Assembly: GCF_034372165.1 (NCBI RefSeq)
Contig: NZ_CP139698.1
Span: 1,488,001 to 1,552,000 of the forward strand
DNA from: Christiangramia sp. OXR-203
Lineage (GTDB): Bacteria > Bacteroidota > Bacteroidia > Flavobacteriales > Flavobacteriaceae
Length of the DNA: 64,000 bases
Direction: 5' to 3'
Shown: positions 63,001-64,000 of the stretch, piece after piece
Layout of the letters: each line of letters begins with the position of its first letter
How positions within the stretch are numbered: the stretch's first letter is position 1
Notes under the pieces: generated by a model
The model's input: the letters and a program-made list of their open reading frames with translations, nothing else
Database searches by the model: none
Told to the model about the DNA's origin: nothing
Program-made: the position numbers and the translations under genes

Positions 63001-64000
63001 GAGATACAACCGTCAGCATTTTTAGCAGTTACATTATAAGTTCCAGCGGCAAGAGCTGTAAAAGATCCGCTTGATTGGTAATCACCACCAATACTATATT
63101 GAAGACCATCAACTGTAGTTACGGTAAAAGATCCAGTTGCAGTCTCACAAGTTGGTTGCACTGTAGCAGAAACAACTGGAGCATCCGGAGTGTTTGGTTG
63201 CTCCTGAATTACTACTGAAGTAGCAGGTGAGATACAACCGTCAGCATTTTTAGCAGTTACATTATAAGTTCCAGCGGCAAGATCTGTAAAAGAACCGCTT
63301 GATTGGTAATCACCACCAATACTATATTGAAGACCATCAACTGTAGTTACGGTAAAAGATCCAGTTGCAGTCTCACAAGTTGGTTGCACTGTAGCAGAAA
63401 CAACTGGAGCATCCGGAGTGTTTGGTTGCTCCTGAATTACTACTGAAGTAGCAGGTGAGATACAACCGTCAGCATTTTTAGCAGTTACATTATAAGTTCC
63501 AGCGGCAAGATCTGTAAAAGAACCGCTTGATTGGTAATCACCACCAATACTATATTGAAGACCATCAACAGTAGTTACGGTAAAAGATCCAGTTGCAGTC
63601 TCACAAGTTGGTTGCACTGTAGCAGAAATAACTGGAGCAGCTGGAGTGTTTGGTTGCTCCTGAATTACTACCGAAGTAGCAGGTGAGATACAACCGTCAG
63701 CATTTTTAGCAGTTACATTATAAGTTCCAGCGGCAAGAGCTGTAAAAGATCCGCTTGATTGGTAATCACCACCAATACTATATTGAAGACCATCAACAGT
63801 AGTTACGGTAAAAGATCCAGTTGCAGTCTCACAAGTTGGTTGCACTGTAGCAGAAACAACTGGAGCATCCGGAGTGTTTGGTTGCTCCTGAATTACTACC
63901 GAAGTAGCAGGTGAGATACAACCGTCAGCATTTTTAGCAGTTACACTATAAGTTCCAGCGGCAAGATCTGTAAAAGAACCGCTTGATTGGTAATCACCAC
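57066..64000 (-). CDS. giant T9SS type B surface adhesin with nested repeats (5' end outside the window)
   Basis: At least 2311 codons; the frame is open to the right edge, so the N terminus is missing. From N to C: at least six 76-residue SprB-like repeats (QPTCETATGSFTVTT ... NADGCISPATSVVIQEQPN); six cadherin/VCBS-like units of about 95 residues (AVDDSASTTEDTPVEI ... GNGGTDTATVTVTV); about twelve HYR-like units partly arranged in 245-residue super-repeats; one degenerate SprB-like unit; and a CHU_C sorting domain (AVTPNGDNINDFFTI, FNRWGAKVFDA). It is exported by the T9SS and anchored at the surface, for adhesion or gliding. PorP and OmpA genes follow. Confidence 0.93.
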   Translation of the reverse strand, partial: GDYQSSGSFTDLAAGTYSVTAKNADGCISPATSVVIQEQPNTPDAPVVSATVQPTCETATGSFTVTTVDGLQYSIGGDYQSSGSFTALAAGTYNVTAKNADGCISPATSVVIQEQPNTPAAPVISATVQPTCETATGSFTVTTVDGLQYSIGGDYQSSGSFTDLAAGTYNVTAKNADGCISPATSVVIQEQPNTPDAPVVSATVQPTCETATGSFTVTTVDGLQYSIGGDYQSSGSFTDLAAGTYNVTAKNADGCISPATSVVIQEQPNTPDAPVVSATVQPTCETATGSFTVTTVDGLQYSIGGDYQSSGSFTALAAGTYNVTAKNADGCISPATSVVIQEQPNTPDAPVVSATVQPTCETATGSFTVTTVSGLQYSIGGDYQTSGSFTDLAAGTYSLTSKNADGCISPATSVVIQEQPNTPDAPVVSATVQPTCDNATGSFTVTTTQGFTYSINGTDYQESGYFTALAAGTYSVTAKNADGCISPATSVVIKDQPVGATANTDSASTDEDNSVDIDVLSNDLNPEDGELDIVSFTQASNGTVTQNQDNTFSYYPNDNFNGTDTFEYTITNGNCGTDTATVTVTVDAENDAPIAVDDTASTSEDTPVEITVLNNDSDPDGDELTVTISEAQEPANGTVTIDENGVVTYTPNENFNGTDSFDYTISDGNGGTDTATVTVTVGAENDAPIAVDDSASTTEDTPVEITVLNNDSDPDDGDELTVTISEAQESANGTVTIDENGVVTYTPNENFNGTDSFDYTISDGNGGTDTATVTVTVGAENDAPIAVDDSASTTEDTPVEINVLNNDSDPDGDELTVTISEAKEPANGTVTIDENGVVTYTPNENFNGTDSFDYIISDGNGGTDTATVTVTVGAENDAPIAVDDAVETDEDNTVIISVLDNDSDPDGDELTIVSTTTPENGTVVINNDGTITYIPNENFNGTDSFDYTIRDEDGLTDTATVTITVNPVNDDPIAVNDAAITDQDNAVTVSVLDNDSDIDGGDLVVTETTTPENGEVVINTNGTVTYTPKDSFTGVDTFEYSISDGNGGTDTATVTITVNDTEGPEITCPENIDLNNDPGVCGAVVDFTIPEFTDNAEGATILQTSGPASGETFPVGNTTVSFTATDAAGNTSFCSFDVIVTDSEAPVAEEMDDITVNNDAGVCGAIVDFGMIGATDNCELESIEVTEGLTSGSQFPVGTTTVTYTVTDISGNTTTESFTVTVNDNEAPEISCPADITIDTETGVSYAIVDFENATATDNCEVTVEQTGGPVSGSQFEIGTTTITFTATDAAGNTSECSFTVTVEDNEDPTIVCPETINQQNDPGICGAAISFTLPEIADNSSDVSLEQTSGPASGETFPVGTTTVSFTATDAAGNTSFCSFDVIVTDSEAPVVEEMEDITVNNDTGVCGAVVDFGIIGATDNCELESVEVTEGLTSGSEFPVGTTTVTYTVTDVAGNTTTESFTVTVTDNEAPEISCPANITIDTETGVSYAVVDFDDATATDNCEVTVEQTGGPVSGSQFEIGTTTITFTATDAAGNTSECSFTVTVEDNEDPTIVCPETINQQNDPGICGAAISFTLPEIADNSGDVSLEQTSGPASGETFPVGNTTVSFTATDAAGNTSFCSFDVIVTDSEAPVAEEMDDITVNNDAGVCGAIVNFGMIGATDNCELESIEVTEGLTSGSQFPVGTTTVTYTVTDISGNTTTESFTVTVNDNEAPEISCPANISIDTETGVSYAIVDFENATATDNCEVTVEQTGGPVSGSQFEIGTTTITFTATDAAGNTSECSFTVTVEDNEDPTIVCQDDIQISNDEDICGAVVEFETPQVSDNSGEFTVSQTAGLATGETFPVGTTTVTFTVTDAAGNTSECSFDIVVTDDQSPELEPLENITVSNDTGICGAVVSYEAPTATDNCELAEVTLTEGMDSGSEFPVGTTTVTYTATDNNGNTSTSTFTVTVVDNEAPVVECPENITVTVGFGIESSIVEYSMAETTDNCSGETITMTNGIASGEEFPLGVTTITFEVTDASGNTSECSFTVTVEEEPAAAPPAAPEVDVLQPSCSEPTGTITVDVQNGLTYSIDGETYQATGIFTNLSPGTYDVVAQDEFGQLSDLTTIVLAEPVAEDIVLIDNGVVDLCIDDSAFNLFDLIADNEDVGNWIDTDNTGALENGFVTPGSLELGTYTFELQIEGICPQSTFVTVMINDDCVVLDCSVEDVRDSISKAVTPNGDNINDFFTIDTDIACGFTYDLKIFNRWGAKVFDAKNYQNNWDGYSDSSFTSSNQLPSGTYFYVLEIREGNFEPIQGYIYLGTK
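57860..60800 (-). repeat. HYR-type repeat block with 735-bp super-repeats
   Basis: Three HYR-like units form a super-repeat whose landmark (CCGGAAACCG) recurs at 58711, 59446 and 60181, exactly 735 bp (245 codons) apart. DNA identity between copies is high. Confidence 0.85.
60800..62490 (-). repeat. cadherin/VCBS-like repeat block
   Basis: Six units of about 285-288 bp encoding Asp-rich calcium-type motifs (NNDSDPDGDEL). The three central units are nearly identical, and one has an extra Asp codon near 61853. Confidence 0.8.
62490..64000 (-). repeat. SprB-like 228-bp tandem repeats, continuing past the edge
   Basis: The sequence CACTGTAGCA recurs at 62931, 63159, 63387, 63615 and 63843, exactly every 228 bp (76 codons). 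Units differ by only a few bases, with A/D and V/I variants shuffled between them. Confidence 0.92.

Noticed and set aside
62490-64000. Regular repeats that might suggest a CRISPR array
   Set aside because: The period is 228 bp, the units are in-frame coding sequence, and there are no unique spacers.

Overview
The window comes from a member of the Bacteroidota, very probably a marine Flavobacteriaceae close to Gramella/Christiangramia. The evidence is a low-GC genome, promoter-like TTG-N20-TAnnTTTG elements with very few Shine-Dalgarno sites, type IX secretion (T9SS) sorting domains, a CHU_C adhesin next to PorP/SprF and OmpA genes, a 6S-Flavo-type RNA between zapA and rny, and flavobacterial families such as DUF6048, DUF6452 and CCC-motif membrane proteins. 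The genus is inferred from gene content and was not computed. No tRNA, rRNA, CRISPR array or prophage was seen.

Layout. 1-3.1 kb: the end of an unknown gene, a small protein, and a TPR sensor kinase gene broken by an in-frame TGA, followed by its LuxR-type response regulator. 3.1-4.46 kb: a complete GC-rich IS256-family element with 23-bp inverted repeats and an 8-bp target duplication, inserted at the last codons of the regulator gene. 4.5-22.9 kb: mostly housekeeping genes (ZIP transporter, two RNA methyltransferases, rocD, a cysteine desulfurase, M23 peptidase, zapB-like/zapA/6S RNA/rny, aldo/keto reductase, xerD) with secreted and lipoprotein genes between them. 23-25.7 kb: a cluster of small outer-membrane barrel genes, two of them tandem paralogues. 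25.7-33.3 kb: aroQ, a Dph6-like ligase, lpdA, a collagen-like lipoprotein, two msrB genes, hydrolases and an MFS transporter. 33.3-36.3 kb: an ECF sigma factor operon with a putative anti-sigma factor and two periplasmic beta-solenoid proteins. 36.5-41.8 kb: lon, cmk and rpsA. 41.8-47.5 kb: a frameshifted secreted glycosidase and a PAS kinase/receiver pair. 47.8-52.3 kb: a hydrolase, then pyrR-pyrB-STAS-like-rnz, then a CAP lipoprotein. 52.4-64 kb: an S41 peptidase and an OmpA-PorP-giant adhesin operon that runs off the right edge.

The main themes are cell-surface biology (T9SS cargo, adhesin, barrels, lipoproteins), RNA metabolism (6S RNA, RNase Y, RNase Z, S1, rRNA methylation) and envelope signalling. 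Two genes are broken by single lesions: a TGA in the kinase and a 9-base homopolymer slip in the glycosidase. I found no clearly new multi-gene system. The most informative items are the exact reconstruction of the IS insertion, the two single-lesion genes, the 6S RNA locus, the structured rpsA leader with an unusual Shine-Dalgarno, and the nested repeats of the adhesin.
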